From: Victivallales bacterium
GTDB taxonomy: Bacteria; Verrucomicrobiota; Lentisphaeria; Victivallales; JAADHT01
Direction of reading: 5' to 3'
Assembly: GCA_016930955.1 (NCBI GenBank)
Contig: JAFGFR010000010.1
Location: 1 to 5,243, forward strand
Length of the DNA: 5,243 nucleotides
A program made the translations under genes and the position numbers. The notes under the pieces are model-generated. The model ran no database searches and was not told the origin of the DNA. It saw only the letters and a list, made by a program, of their open reading frames with translations. Below are positions 5,177 to 5,243 of the stretch, one piece after another (position 1 is the first letter of the stretch; the number at the start of each line of letters is the position of its first letter).

Positions 5177-5243
5177 TTAAACTCACTGTGGAGCCAGTTT
5201 CAGTACTATACGTGGCCGCGCCATCTGCCGCCCCTGCGCTCCA
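5173..5243 (+). CDS. possible start of an unidentified gene, cut by the window end
   Basis: A reading frame opens at TTG 5173, overlapping the pheS stop (TTGA), and stays open to the end of the window (23 complete codons). GGAG at 5164-5167, inside the end of pheS, lies five bases before TTG and would serve as a ribosome binding site; GTG at 5188 is an alternative start without one. The predicted beginning (MIKLTVEPVSVLYV, then an Ala/Pro-rich stretch) does not resemble the usual PheT start, with its NWLK-type motif. Too short to identify, and it may not be a gene. Confidence 0.35.
   Translation, partial: MIKLTVEPVSVLYVAAPSAAPAL

Overview
The window is a stretch of bacterial chromosome with every gene on the + strand. 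It holds a large phosphate-transporter-type membrane protein followed by the classic translation cluster infC - rpmI - rplT - pheS (initiation factor IF-3, ribosomal proteins bL35 and bL20, phenylalanyl-tRNA synthetase alpha). Base composition is moderately GC-rich, and arginine is often written AGG. A lipobox and a secreted immunoglobulin-like region on the first protein suggest an organism with a cell envelope that uses periplasmic lipoproteins. My guess is a Gram-negative lineage such as the PVC group (Lentisphaerota/Kiritimatiellota), but that is a weak inference from gene style, not a demonstrated placement.

Layout. Positions 1-105 contain no stop in the reading frame of the first gene, so its exact start is uncertain. 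Positions 106-2577 encode an 823-residue protein: a lipoprotein-type signal sequence, two Ig-like beta domains, a Na+/phosphate cotransporter core with two inverted QSSS repeats, and a C-terminal PhoU-like helical domain. Positions 2578-2755 hold a probable intrinsic terminator, an overlapping weak promoter candidate and a 9-bp leader hairpin. infC follows, and its Shine-Dalgarno sequence points to a rare AUC start codon at 2756. A 153-base structured spacer separates infC from rpmI (3440-3640), an 86-base spacer separates rpmI from rplT (3727-4089), and a 70-base spacer with a small hairpin precedes pheS (4160-5176). A reading frame that overlaps the pheS stop runs off the end and does not look like pheT.

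How it fits together. The translation genes probably form one transcription unit. IF-3 typically represses its own mRNA through its non-standard start codon, and bL20 typically represses rpmI-rplT by binding structured mRNA in this cluster. The window shows the raw material for both: the AUC start, and several candidate RNA structures before infC and between infC and rpmI. The transporter appears to be a separate unit ended by its own terminator. No mobile element, CRISPR array, tRNA or rRNA was seen. The cluster itself is ordinary; the more unusual items are the Ig-like/transporter/PhoU fusion, the AUC start and the intergenic RNA structures.
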